DNA of 8,795 nt from Methanobrevibacter sp. (GCA_016838945.1 JADLKP010000088.1:1-8795); one strand, 5' to 3'; positions 1-6,755 are shown, numbered from the stretch's first letter. Program-made: numbers and translations. Notes: generated by a model from the sequence alone, not told the origin.

Positions 1-3
1 TTA

Positions 4-110
4 TTGAAAAAAAATAGAAATAAATTTATAACTCTTTTTAAAAAAAAAATTGAAAAAAAATAGAAATAAATTTATAACTCTTTTTAAAAAAAAAATTAAA
101 AAAAATAGAA
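4..110. repeat. 46-bp A/T-rich tandem repeat, two exact copies plus a partial third
   Basis: A 46-bp unit beginning TTGAAAAAAAATAGAAAT is present at 4-49 and again, identically, at 50-95. A decayed third start (96-110) lacks the G and runs into the hairpin at the end of the surface-protein gene. Each unit contains a run of ten A and a run of eight A, which read as U-tracts in the minus-strand transcript leaving the gene at 126-2507. The copies therefore add extra termination-type U-tracts downstream of that gene. There are only two good copies with no spacers, so this is a local tandem duplication rather than a CRISPR array. Confidence 0.85.
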
Positions 111-135
111 ATTAAATGATAAAAATCATTTAATT
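86..135 (-). terminator. Hairpin plus U-tract terminator overlapping the surface-protein stop codon
   Basis: Positions 110-120 and 125-135 form a perfect 11-bp inverted repeat around a 4-nt loop. On the minus strand this hairpin includes the TGA stop codon (126-128) of the adhesin-like gene and is followed by runs of T of 8 (98-105) and 10 (86-95). The arrangement resembles an intrinsic terminator. In archaea the U-tracts are generally the main signal, so the stem may instead protect the mRNA 3' end. Confidence 0.6.
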
Positions 136-2507
136 AATTTAGGACCTCCCATTTTACCTGCTTTTAGTAAATTGCAAGCAGAACTAACGGTTCCTGTTTG
201 GATATAACTTATCTTATGTTGGGACATGTATTTGGCAGGATTATCTAATGGATAACCATAATCTGCATCCCATGCCCTTCCTATCTTATGATGAATGCTA
301 GAAGATGCACCATATGGCTTAGTGTACCATAACCCTAAAACATGGGCCCCATCATAATTCTTTACAAAATTACGATTGCTGTTTTGAAGTTCACCAGTCC
401 ATTCTTCAATGCATCCAACGTCAACACCACCGAAACAAGCAAGCAATACTGAGTTTTTGCCGGTGCACCCATATCTGTAGGCAACATTGTGTATATCCGG
501 ACCAATGCCTATTATAACTGCATTGTAACCCTTAGACTTAAGAGCTTTTCTTAATTTCTTAAGCATCTTTAAATCCTTTTTCTTACCTGCAATATTATCT
601 GTAGTCAAATAGAAAGTATATTTGCTTGAATTTGAAACCTTTACAAATTCTGAATTTGTAAATAGAACATATTTAGGCAACCTCTTATTAGACTTATAAA
701 AACTTAAAGCTCTTGAAAACTCTGCAGTATAAACTTTATATGGAACCTTATAAAAGGAGTATTTAATATAAGCAGGGGTGCTGTGCTTTATTGGGGATCC
801 TACAGCCTTATTTGCTATCTTAAGATAATTTTCCTTATAGACAGTATCATAAATCTCACCAGTAGATTTTTTTGGAGTTGGTACTGAAATCAATACAATA
901 TCATTATAATTCTTCTTATCTATATGCTTTATAGCCACTGCCATCAAATAGGAAAGCTCAGCAGTTGTAAAGTTATTTTCATTATAGACAACATATGAAG
1001 GCAAAGCCTTATTTTTTGAAATATGCTCCAATAATTTGTTAGCTGCTCCGACAACATCATTAAATTTAACCTTTATAGGAGTTACCTTAATCTTAACCTT
1101 AAGGGATTTGGACTTATAAGTTTTCTTATCCCCTGCAAATTTAATGGTCAGATTATTGGATTTTGGACCATTGAATTTGAAAGTAGCAACCCCTTTGGAA
1201 TTAGTCTTGACAGTGCACTTCTTCTTATTGGATTGAATGGTTATTGTTAAGGTTTTATTTTTTAGCAATTTACCTTTAACATCCTTTAAAGTGATTAAAA
1301 TTTTAGCATACTTGTCGGAATTTATCTTAATGGATGGTGCACTAATAGTCACAGGAGTTTTGGTTATCACAACTTGAGAACTTTTTGAAGCACCATAATA
1401 AGTGCCTGTTTCCTTAAATTTAATAGTGCATTTGTAAGTTCCAACCTTCTTATTGAATTTTAATTTAGCCACTCCTTTTGAATCAGTGACCAAATTATAA
1501 GTTTTCTTATTCAATTTAACGGTAATCGGCTTCTTTGACAAGACATCTCCATAAACATTTTTTAAAGTGATTTTTAAATATGTGTTATAAGCCATGTAAG
1601 ACTTTACATTAGGGGCAACTATATTGGTTTTCATTTTAGTTATCACTACAGTTGAACTTGCAGATGAACTTAAATAGTTCTTATCCCCAGCAAATTGAAC
1701 TGAAACTGAAAAATTGCCTAATTTAGTTGGAATCTTCACTTGAGCTATTCCTTTACTGTTAGTGACAGTTTTATAAGATTTTCCAGAGACAATAACAGTT
1801 ACGTTTTTATTTGCTATAGCTCGACATTTAGAATCTACTAAAGTAAGATTTATATAAGTTGGACAAGTCAAATAAGACCTTACATTCTTTACATTGATTT
1901 TAGTTGATGCTTTTGTAATGGTTAATGTTGTGCTTGCACTTGAAGGAGCATATGATCCATCTCCATCGAATGATATATTGACATCATAAGTGCCTACATC
2001 TCCAGAAAACTTAAAAATAGCTATTCCATTATCATCAGTTGTCAAATTTTCTTCAGTATCTTTAACATTTACAAAAATGGTTTTTTTGGATAAGGCAGAA
2101 CCATCTGAATCTACCAATGCAATCTCCAATTCCCCTTCTGATGCATAATCGACAGTGATTGGATTAACATTGATTATAGATTTACCAAGCTCTTCTTCAA
2201 CATCGGGCCCATCAGGATTTTCATCAGCTCCAATTTTCCCAATATTACTATCCTCTCCAGAATTATTAGGGTTAGTGTCAGAAGATTCTCCTCCATCAGA
2301 CTTATCGGAATCCATTTCCACTTCAGTTTCATCAGTATCAGAAGATCCTTCACCGTCCTCTAAAACAATATCATTCGTACTAACATCATTAGAACCAATA
2401 TCATTAAAATTCATATCATTTAAATCTGTATCACTTGCACTAACGGATTGCACTGCCAATAAAAAAATTAGAACAAAAAGTGATACATGAAGAATTTTCT
2501 TAAACAT
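126..2507 (-). CDS. Secreted adhesin-like protein with Ig-like repeats and pseudomurein-binding-like segments
   Basis: This is a 793-residue surface protein. Residues 1-24 form a signal peptide (KK, then a hydrophobic core, then SVSA before S25). Residues 26-107 are an Asp/Ser/Asn/Glu-rich linker. Four Ig-like beta repeats follow at about 111-198, 201-291, 292-383 and 385-476, each with a DSKGVA/NSKGIA-type turn and an FAGD or related strand. Residues 486-526 (KLLEHISKNKALPSYVVYNE and what follows) resemble the pseudomurein-binding repeat, and 593-622 is a weaker second copy. The end, about 628-793, is a globular module with GIGPDIH (667-673), C681, C691, C699, EEW (701-703) and WDAD (746-749). 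I recall similar ends in other Methanobacteriales surface proteins but know no activity for them. There is no C-terminal membrane segment, so wall attachment through the pseudomurein-binding segments is likely. A GTGAT Shine-Dalgarno (2511-2515) supports the start. The ligand is unknown. Confidence 0.85.
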   Translation of the reverse strand: MFKKILHVSLFVLIFLLAVQSVSASDTDLNDMNFNDIGSNDVSTNDIVLEDGEGSSDTDETEVEMDSDKSDGGESSDTNPNNSGEDSNIGKIGADENPDGPDVEEELGKSIINVNPITVDYASEGELEIALVDSDGSALSKKTIFVNVKDTEENLTTDDNGIAIFKFSGDVGTYDVNISFDGDGSYAPSSASTTLTITKASTKINVKNVRSYLTCPTYINLTLVDSKCRAIANKNVTVIVSGKSYKTVTNSKGIAQVKIPTKLGNFSVSVQFAGDKNYLSSSASSTVVITKMKTNIVAPNVKSYMAYNTYLKITLKNVYGDVLSKKPITVKLNKKTYNLVTDSKGVAKLKFNKKVGTYKCTIKFKETGTYYGASKSSQVVITKTPVTISAPSIKINSDKYAKILITLKDVKGKLLKNKTLTITIQSNKKKCTVKTNSKGVATFKFNGPKSNNLTIKFAGDKKTYKSKSLKVKIKVTPIKVKFNDVVGAANKLLEHISKNKALPSYVVYNENNFTTAELSYLMAVAIKHIDKKNYNDIVLISVPTPKKSTGEIYDTVYKENYLKIANKAVGSPIKHSTPAYIKYSFYKVPYKVYTAEFSRALSFYKSNKRLPKYVLFTNSEFVKVSNSSKYTFYLTTDNIAGKKKDLKMLKKLRKALKSKGYNAVIIGIGPDIHNVAYRYGCTGKNSVLLACFGGVDVGCIEEWTGELQNSNRNFVKNYDGAHVLGLWYTKPYGASSSIHHKIGRAWDADYGYPLDNPAKYMSQHKISYIQTGTVSSACNLLKAGKMGGPKLIK

Positions 2508-2739
2508 AATATCACAAAATTACAAATTTTCCTAGTATTATACTATTTATGATTTAATCAATAATAATACTTTTGAAAAAAGTTTTTATTTTGATATGAA
2601 AATACTTAAAATATATGTTAAAATTATAAAAACTTATAATAATAATTAAAAAGAAAAGTTATAATGTTATAATCACAAAATAACATTTGTTAAAATACGT
2701 TAAAGATTTATTTAAAGTCATACTTATGGAGAAATATTA
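2508..2739. promoter_or_regulatory. Divergent promoter region between the surface-protein gene and glyS
   Basis: This 232-bp A/T-rich spacer holds no convincing gene. It should carry both promoters. On the minus side, a TATA-like stretch lies at 2533-2551 and includes a small palindrome, TAGTAT-T-ATACTA (2533-2545), about 26-44 nt before the surface-protein ATG. On the plus side, a duplicated GTTATAAT (2658-2665 and 2666-2673) is a candidate TATA box for glyS. Two GTTAAA direct repeats follow (2689-2694 and 2699-2704). The glyS ribosome binding site is GGAG at 2728-2731. In such A/T-rich DNA the exact TATA boxes cannot be fixed by eye. Confidence 0.45.
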
Positions 2740-4452
2740 ATGAATCATGAAAAAATGTTTAATATTGCACGTAAAAGAGGCTTTTTATGGCCATCTTTTG
2801 AAATCTATTCAGGAGTGTCCGGATTTACCGATTATGGACCTCTTGGAGCAAGCCTAAAAAACAACATTATGCAAAAGTGGAGAAAGCAATACATTGCAGG
2901 AGAAGGTTTCCACGAAATTGAAGGCCCAACTGTAATGCCTAAAGAAGTATTGAAAGCATCAGGACACGTGGACAACTTCACTGACCCCATGACAAAATGT
3001 CTCTCTTGTGGAGAAGTATTCAGAGCAGACCACATCATTGAAGAGGCGATCGGAGAAGATGTTGAAAGTTTAGAAAACAGCGAAATGGATGAAATCGTAA
3101 AGGAAAACAACATCAAATGTCCAAGCTGTGGCGGAGAATTGGCAAACATCTGGAACTACAATTTGATGTTCAAGACTGAAATTGGGGCAAAAGGGGACAA
3201 AGTAGGTTATATGAGACCTGAAACCGCTCAAGGAATATTCATCCTATTCAAACGTTTATCAAGATTCTTTAAAAACAAACTCCCATTCGGTGCTGTGCAA
3301 CTCGGAAAAGCATACAGAAATGAGATTTCACCGAGACAAGGAGTTATCCGTCTTAGAGAATTCACCCAAGCTGAAGCTGAAATATTCTTGGACCCTGAAG
3401 ACAAGACCCATCCTAAATTCAGCCAAATAGCTGATGAAATATTATACTTATCCTCTCAAGATGTTCAAATGAACGATAAGGAAACTTTGGAAATTACAGC
3501 TCAAGAAGCATTAGATCAAGGTGTTGTATCTTCTGAAACATTAATCTATCAATTATACCTTGCAAGAAAATTCCTAAAAGAATTAGGCATTCCTGATGAA
3601 GTCTTAAGGTTCAGACAACACTTGCCAGGTGAAATGGCTCACTATGCTCTCGATTGCTGGGACGTTGAATGCTTGACAGACCAATACGGTTGGGTTGAAA
3701 TCATCGGTATTGCAGACAGAGGAGATTATGACTTAACTGCACATTCACAATTCAGTAATGAGGAATTAAGCGTTTACATGGAATACGATGAACCTAAACT
3801 CGTATCTAAAACCATTGTTAAGCCTAATTTAAAATTATTCGGACCTGCATTCAAGGGAGATTCTCCAAAAATAAAAACTTACATTGAAAACTTATCTGAC
3901 GATGAATTTTTAGCACTTAAGCAGCAGATTGAAAGCGAAGGAAAATTCATCCTTGAACTTGACAATACCTTCGAGATTCTTGAAGAGCATTTAATCTTTG
4001 AAGACATTGAAGAGGAAGTCAAAGGGGAAAGAATCATTCCTCATGTTATTGAGCCTTCATTCGGTATCGACCGTATCATTTACTGCACATTATTGCATTC
4101 CTTTAAGAGCGAAGAAGACGGCTGCGATAAGGAATACTTCAAATTCTCAAAGGAAATAGCACCTATTCAAGTAAGTGTCTTCCCATTGATGAACAAGGAA
4201 GGTCTCGGTGAAATAGCTATTGACATTACCCACAAGTTACGTGAAGCAGGTTTCACTGTAGACAATGACACTTCAGGAACCATTGGAAAAAGATATGCAC
4301 GTGCTGATGAAGTAGGTGTTCCAATAGCCATTACAGTAGATTTTGATACAAAAGAGGACAATACTGTAACAATAAGAGATAGGGACACTGAAGAACAAGA
4401 AAGAGTAAAAATAGAAGATTTAAAAGAAGTTATTGAAGCAAAACTTCAATAA
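2740..4452 (+). CDS. glyS: Glycyl-tRNA synthetase, archaeal/eukaryotic alpha2 type
   Basis: This class II aminoacyl-tRNA synthetase charges tRNA-Gly with glycine using ATP in the cytoplasm. The 570-residue length fits the archaeal homodimeric type. Visible features, in order, are the N-terminal RKRGFLWPSFEIYSG (11-25), the motif 1 region GPLGASLKNNIMQKWRK (33-49), two CxxC pairs (C87/C90 and C127/C130) that probably bind zinc, RPETAQG (159-165), motif 2 with YRNEISPRQG (192-201) and the following REFTQAE, the glycine-site region DRGDYDLTAH (326-335), motif 3 EPSFGIDR (438-445), and a C-terminal anticodon-binding domain from about 474 to 566. A GGAG Shine-Dalgarno eight bases before the ATG supports the start. 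It is a monocistronic housekeeping gene, divergent from the surface protein and ended by a strong T-tract region. No residues look missing. Confidence 0.98.
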   Translation: MNHEKMFNIARKRGFLWPSFEIYSGVSGFTDYGPLGASLKNNIMQKWRKQYIAGEGFHEIEGPTVMPKEVLKASGHVDNFTDPMTKCLSCGEVFRADHIIEEAIGEDVESLENSEMDEIVKENNIKCPSCGGELANIWNYNLMFKTEIGAKGDKVGYMRPETAQGIFILFKRLSRFFKNKLPFGAVQLGKAYRNEISPRQGVIRLREFTQAEAEIFLDPEDKTHPKFSQIADEILYLSSQDVQMNDKETLEITAQEALDQGVVSSETLIYQLYLARKFLKELGIPDEVLRFRQHLPGEMAHYALDCWDVECLTDQYGWVEIIGIADRGDYDLTAHSQFSNEELSVYMEYDEPKLVSKTIVKPNLKLFGPAFKGDSPKIKTYIENLSDDEFLALKQQIESEGKFILELDNTFEILEEHLIFEDIEEEVKGERIIPHVIEPSFGIDRIIYCTLLHSFKSEEDGCDKEYFKFSKEIAPIQVSVFPLMNKEGLGEIAIDITHKLREAGFTVDNDTSGTIGKRYARADEVGVPIAITVDFDTKEDNTVTIRDRDTEEQERVKIEDLKEVIEAKLQ

Positions 4453-4454
4453 AC

Positions 4455-4494
4455 TTTTTTAAATTTTTAATTTTTTTAATTTTTAAATTTTTTT
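4455..4494 (+). terminator. Poly-T terminator of glyS
   Basis: Five runs of T (6, 5, 7, 5 and 7 long) separated by AA or AAA begin two bases after the glyS stop codon. Oligo-T stretches of this kind are the usual archaeal termination signal. The block is a mirror repeat about 4474. No GC-containing stem precedes it. Confidence 0.65.
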
Positions 4495-4560
4495 AACTGG
4501 TCAACCATACATACATCAAAAAGTAATTAATTCATTCCTTAAACACACTAATCTATTTTT

Positions 4561-4573
4561 AAAAAAATAAAAA
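4561..4573 (-). terminator. Oligo-T terminator of the regulator pair
   Basis: Read on the minus strand, a run of five T and then a run of seven T lie immediately after the stop codon (4576-4578) of the second regulator. This is a simple archaeal-type terminator facing the glyS terminator in the 123-bp convergent spacer. The DNA between the two terminators shows no gene. Confidence 0.45.
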
Positions 4574-4575
4574 TC

Positions 4576-5391
4576 TCAAAGCATCTTTATGGAATTTTCC
4601 AAACATTTGTCCAATAGGATATTAGCCCATTCTATTCCATCCTTGTGCTCATTGAGAATAAAGCAGGAATTGTCATAAAGCCCATCCTTATAAAAGAGAC
4701 TTAAGGACATGAAATCATCACAAACAGTTAAGAATACCTTCAAATCCTGATCTGCCTTTCTGATGCTTACCTGACCTTTTTTTGAAAAATCGACAAGATC
4801 TTCATAATATTTGGAGTTCTTTAAAGAAGAGAATACATCCTCATTTGTAATGAGCAGCAGATTATCTCCATTTTCCAGATTTTCCAAAATTATTTCAAGA
4901 TGCTCTTCAAGAAAGATAGGCAAAATTATCTTCATATCTCCACATCCACCAATCAAGTCAAGATATTTATTGAATGCCTTTGAGAGATTATGCTCATCAG
5001 ATTCTACAAAAACAGAATCCCTTAACAGATAAGATTTTCTAAAGGAATCCGCTGGAATTGAATCTATGGAATGATTCTGCCAAAAATCCCTATTTATTTG
5101 GAAGATATATAAATCTTGAAAAAGCTTTTCAAGACTTGCAGAACATAAAATCCCTTTAGTAGACAAGGAATAATTTTTAAAATCCTTTTTGATTAAACTA
5201 ATGCGTTCCAATTCTTTCAATCCATGTAAAATTGAAGCTGATGGCTTGTCTAATTCTTCTCTAAAATCATTTAAATCACGTTTTGAATCTGCTAAGAGCA
5301 ACAATAATGAAGGCCTCATTTTTGAAGCCAATAGAAAGCGTACAGTAATAAAATCATCATATTTCTTAGTGAAATCTTCTTCAAATATCAT
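4576..5391 (-). CDS. FilR1/DUF1724-type winged-helix transcriptional regulator, second of a tandem pair
   Basis: This 271-residue protein has an N-terminal winged-helix domain at about 18-83 (FLLASKMRPSLLLLLADSKR, then a DKPSASILHGLKELERISLI recognition region, then the wing YSLSTKG). A C-terminal alpha/beta region at about 125-265 follows, ending in EWANILLDKCLEN, which resembles the WGxxLF end of FilR1 (DUF1724) proteins. FilR1 is a filament-forming and methanogenesis regulator in Methanosaeta. The ligand of this copy is unknown. It starts 30 bp after the stop of its paralogue and has two AGGTGAT ribosome binding sites before its ATG, so co-transcription with independent strong initiation is likely. 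The two proteins align along their whole length but are clearly diverged, so the duplication is old. A role in sensing a small molecule and binding a palindromic operator is inferred. Confidence 0.8.
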   Translation of the reverse strand: MIFEEDFTKKYDDFITVRFLLASKMRPSLLLLLADSKRDLNDFREELDKPSASILHGLKELERISLIKKDFKNYSLSTKGILCSASLEKLFQDLYIFQINRDFWQNHSIDSIPADSFRKSYLLRDSVFVESDEHNLSKAFNKYLDLIGGCGDMKIILPIFLEEHLEIILENLENGDNLLLITNEDVFSSLKNSKYYEDLVDFSKKGQVSIRKADQDLKVFLTVCDDFMSLSLFYKDGLYDNSCFILNEHKDGIEWANILLDKCLENSIKML

Positions 5392-5394
5392 AAA

Positions 5395-5412
5395 ATCACC
5401 TATAAATCACCT
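5395..5412 (-). promoter_or_regulatory. Duplicated Shine-Dalgarno sequence
   Basis: Two AGGTGAT sequences (minus strand, 5406-5412 and 5395-5401) stand 11 bp apart before the ATG at 5391. Each can pair with the archaeal 16S 3' end. The proximal copy is 3 nt from the ATG. They fall in the 30-bp gap after the upstream regulator's stop codon and fix the start of the second regulator. Confidence 0.7.
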
Positions 5413-5421
5413 AATAAAAAA

Positions 5422-6225
5422 TCAATCTAAAATCAAACTTAAAGCATGCTCATCATAAGATCTGAAAAGATTCAATCCCCAAATGATTGCCTTTTCCTTA
5501 TCAGAGAGCAATAGCCTATTTTGGTCATAAGTTCCATCCAACTTAAACAATCCAACAGAAACGAATTCATTTGAAATCGCAAGGGCAATCTTAATATCCT
5601 CATTCAAATACTTGATGGAAAAATTCCCCTCACTAATGCCTTTCTTTACAACATCATTTCCAATATCCTTTATGAAACCATCCAAAATATCTTTTGAAAC
5701 AATCAATTCCACCTTGATTCCCTTTAATATCAGTCTTCGAATCAATTTGGGATACTCTGGGTGCAAATAAGGAAAGATAACCTTCAAATGTTTGGAATTT
5801 TTAAACAATCTCTTAAATTCCTTATGGGTTCTATAGATATCCATAGAACTGCACCTGATCAGTTCTGAACCTTCCAAAGAGGACAGCTTATTCAAATCAT
5901 CAACAGACAATGAACTTATGTCATGGTCAAGCCAGAAATCTGAAAAGTCACTTATCGCTGAAATCATATCATGAAAATCCAAAAGCACAGTTATGTAAAT
6001 CAATCCCAAATTTGTCAATTGAAAGCTATTATGAATCTTTTCAACATAACCTTCATCGCATAGCTTGTGTATATTACTTGAAATAGAACTATAACTTAGC
6101 AAGGATCTTCTATCAATATCCCTAATCTTTAAGGGGCCATTTAACAAATCTACCAAAACCTTTAATCTAATCTCTGAATTATTTAAGAATTTTAACTCAT
6201 CACCAACAATAGAGAAATAATACAT
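5422..6225 (-). CDS. FilR1/DUF1724-type winged-helix transcriptional regulator, first of a tandem pair
   Basis: This protein has 267 residues from the preferred start. An upstream in-frame ATG at 6243 would add six residues (MEYGGK) but has no ribosome binding site. The ATG at 6225 has GGTGGT three bases before it. A winged-helix domain covers about 12-77 (FLNNSEIRLKVLVDLLNGPL, then SYSSISSNIHKLCDEGYVEKI, then the wing). A C-terminal alpha/beta domain covers about 125-260 and ends in IIWGLNLFRSY, the WGxxLF signature I associate with FilR1/DUF1724 proteins of methanogens. It is first in a two-gene unit with its paralogue and is divergently arranged with the TatD-related gene across a long palindrome-rich region. 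Autoregulation is likely by analogy, but the effector and targets cannot be read from sequence. Confidence 0.8.
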   Translation of the reverse strand: MYYFSIVGDELKFLNNSEIRLKVLVDLLNGPLKIRDIDRRSLLSYSSISSNIHKLCDEGYVEKIHNSFQLTNLGLIYITVLLDFHDMISAISDFSDFWLDHDISSLSVDDLNKLSSLEGSELIRCSSMDIYRTHKEFKRLFKNSKHLKVIFPYLHPEYPKLIRRLILKGIKVELIVSKDILDGFIKDIGNDVVKKGISEGNFSIKYLNEDIKIALAISNEFVSVGLFKLDGTYDQNRLLLSDKEKAIIWGLNLFRSYDEHALSLILD

Positions 6226-6476
6226 TTTACCACCATATTCCATTTAGATATCAAATAAAAAATTGATAACTAAAAATTCATAAAAAAACAATTTTTAAAA
6301 AAGAAAAATGGATATTTCTCCCTTAAAAACATGTCATAAGAAAGCAATATCCAATTTCCATTAAAATCCAAAAGCAAAAACTAAAATTTCAACAGCCTTA
6401 AACTCAAAAAATCACCCCAAAACGATAATTTGAACATTAAAATTGAAAAATTGAAAATTTCAATTTAAAAATTTTT

Positions 6477-6493
6477 GTTAACATATAGTTAAC
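6477..6493. promoter_or_regulatory. GTTAAC-N5-GTTAAC dyad at a possible start site of the regulator operon
   Basis: GTTAAC occurs at 6477-6482 and 6488-6493. Each hexamer is itself a palindrome, so the pair is both a direct and an inverted repeat, with an 11-bp period of about one helical turn. It lies roughly 25-35 bp downstream, on the minus strand, of the TATA-like stretch at 6514-6525, where transcription would start. A bound protein here could block initiation. No evidence of binding is available. Confidence 0.35.
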
Positions 6494-6513
6494 TCTACTA
6501 ATAATTTTATTAA

Positions 6514-6525
6514 ACATATATATAA
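6514..6525 (-). promoter_or_regulatory. Candidate TATA box for the regulator pair
   Basis: Read on the minus strand this is TTTATATATATG, close to the archaeal box A consensus. It predicts a start near 6490 and a leader of about 265 nt before the ATG at 6225, long for an archaeal mRNA. A nearer promoter at 6260-6300 is not excluded. Because the element is nearly symmetric, it could also serve the plus strand. Confidence 0.35.
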
Positions 6526-6559
6526 AGATGCAAGAAAATTTTGAATGAAGATTTCAAAA

Positions 6560-6579
6560 TGACATCAATATTGATGTCA
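6560..6579. promoter_or_regulatory. Perfect 20-bp palindrome, candidate operator
   Basis: The half-site TGACATCAAT is followed directly by its exact reverse complement, with no spacer and no mismatch. It contains G and C at symmetric positions in otherwise A/T-rich DNA, so it is not a simple A/T artefact. It lies between divergent genes, one of which starts a pair of winged-helix regulators, and about 35 bp upstream of the minus-strand TATA-like stretch. A homodimeric regulator binding site is the natural reading. Which protein binds it is inferred. Confidence 0.6.
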
Positions 6580-6590
6580 ACTTGTAAAAA

Positions 6591-6676
6591 AAAAATTTAA
6601 ATTAAAACTGAATATGATGACTTTCAGAAAAATAAAAATTTAAATTAAAACTGAATATGATGACTTTCAGAAAAAT
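6591..6676. repeat. Exact 43-bp tandem duplication upstream of the hydrolase gene
   Basis: A 43-bp unit that starts AAAAATTTAAATTAAAACTG is present at 6591-6633 and again, identically, at 6634-6676. Six further matching bases follow (6677-6682). Each unit carries a small dyad, CTGAA-N10-TTCAG (6608-6627 and 6651-6670). The second copy abuts the TATA-like stretch at 6679-6686. Complete identity implies recent duplication or ongoing replication slippage. Copy number could affect divergent expression if the unit binds a protein. Confidence 0.9.
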
Positions 6677-6755
6677 AAAAATATATGAAAGAAATGAAAT
6701 AATATTAGATATCTATATTCCTAACATTTACAAAATTGCAAAAAAAGCTTTTTAA
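6657..6755 (+). other. Possible 32-codon small ORF before the hydrolase gene
   Basis: An ATGATG inside the second copy of the 43-bp repeat opens a 32-residue frame starting MMTFRKIKIYERNEIILDIY and ending at a TAA at 6753-6755, 40 bp before the hydrolase ATG. The first repeat copy opens the same frame but stops after nine residues because of the repeat junction. No Shine-Dalgarno precedes either ATG. The candidate TATA at 6679-6686 lies inside this frame, which argues against translation unless transcription starts further upstream. It is probably not a gene. Confidence 0.15.
6679..6686 (+). promoter_or_regulatory. Candidate TATA box for the TatD-related gene
   Basis: AAATATAT preceded by an A-rich stretch resembles archaeal box A. 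It predicts a start near 6710 and a leader of about 85 nt before the ATG at 6796. It sits directly downstream of the 43-bp repeats, so these occupy the upstream activator/repressor position. Confidence 0.35.

Noticed and set aside
126..619. Calling the surface protein a C71 pseudomurein endoisopeptidase
   Set aside because: The C-terminal module has Cys, His and Asp, but I cannot match their context to the known PeiW/PeiP catalytic motifs, so no enzyme function is assigned.
2155..2490. Open frame on the plus strand, 111 codons, Ser/Pro-rich
   Set aside because: It lies antisense to the Asp/Ser-rich linker of the surface protein. The Ser/Pro richness is the mirror of GAT/GAA/TCA codons, and no separate ribosome binding site or domain supports it.
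2508..2739. tRNA or riboswitch in the glyS leader
   Set aside because: No cloverleaf, no T-loop GTTCRA sequence and no stable GC stem could be found. The region is almost pure A/T with promoter-like content.
2832..3149. Open frame antisense to glyS, 105 codons
   Set aside because: It is fully inside the certain glyS gene and shows no recognisable domain. It is a shadow of its codons.
6226..6243. Upstream ATG at 6243 for the first regulator
   Set aside because: The six extra residues MEYGGK encode the GGTGGT ribosome binding site of the ATG at 6225, and no such site precedes 6243.
6591..6676. CRISPR array
   Set aside because: There are only two copies, directly abutting with no unique spacers, and no cas genes are nearby. 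It is a plain tandem duplication.
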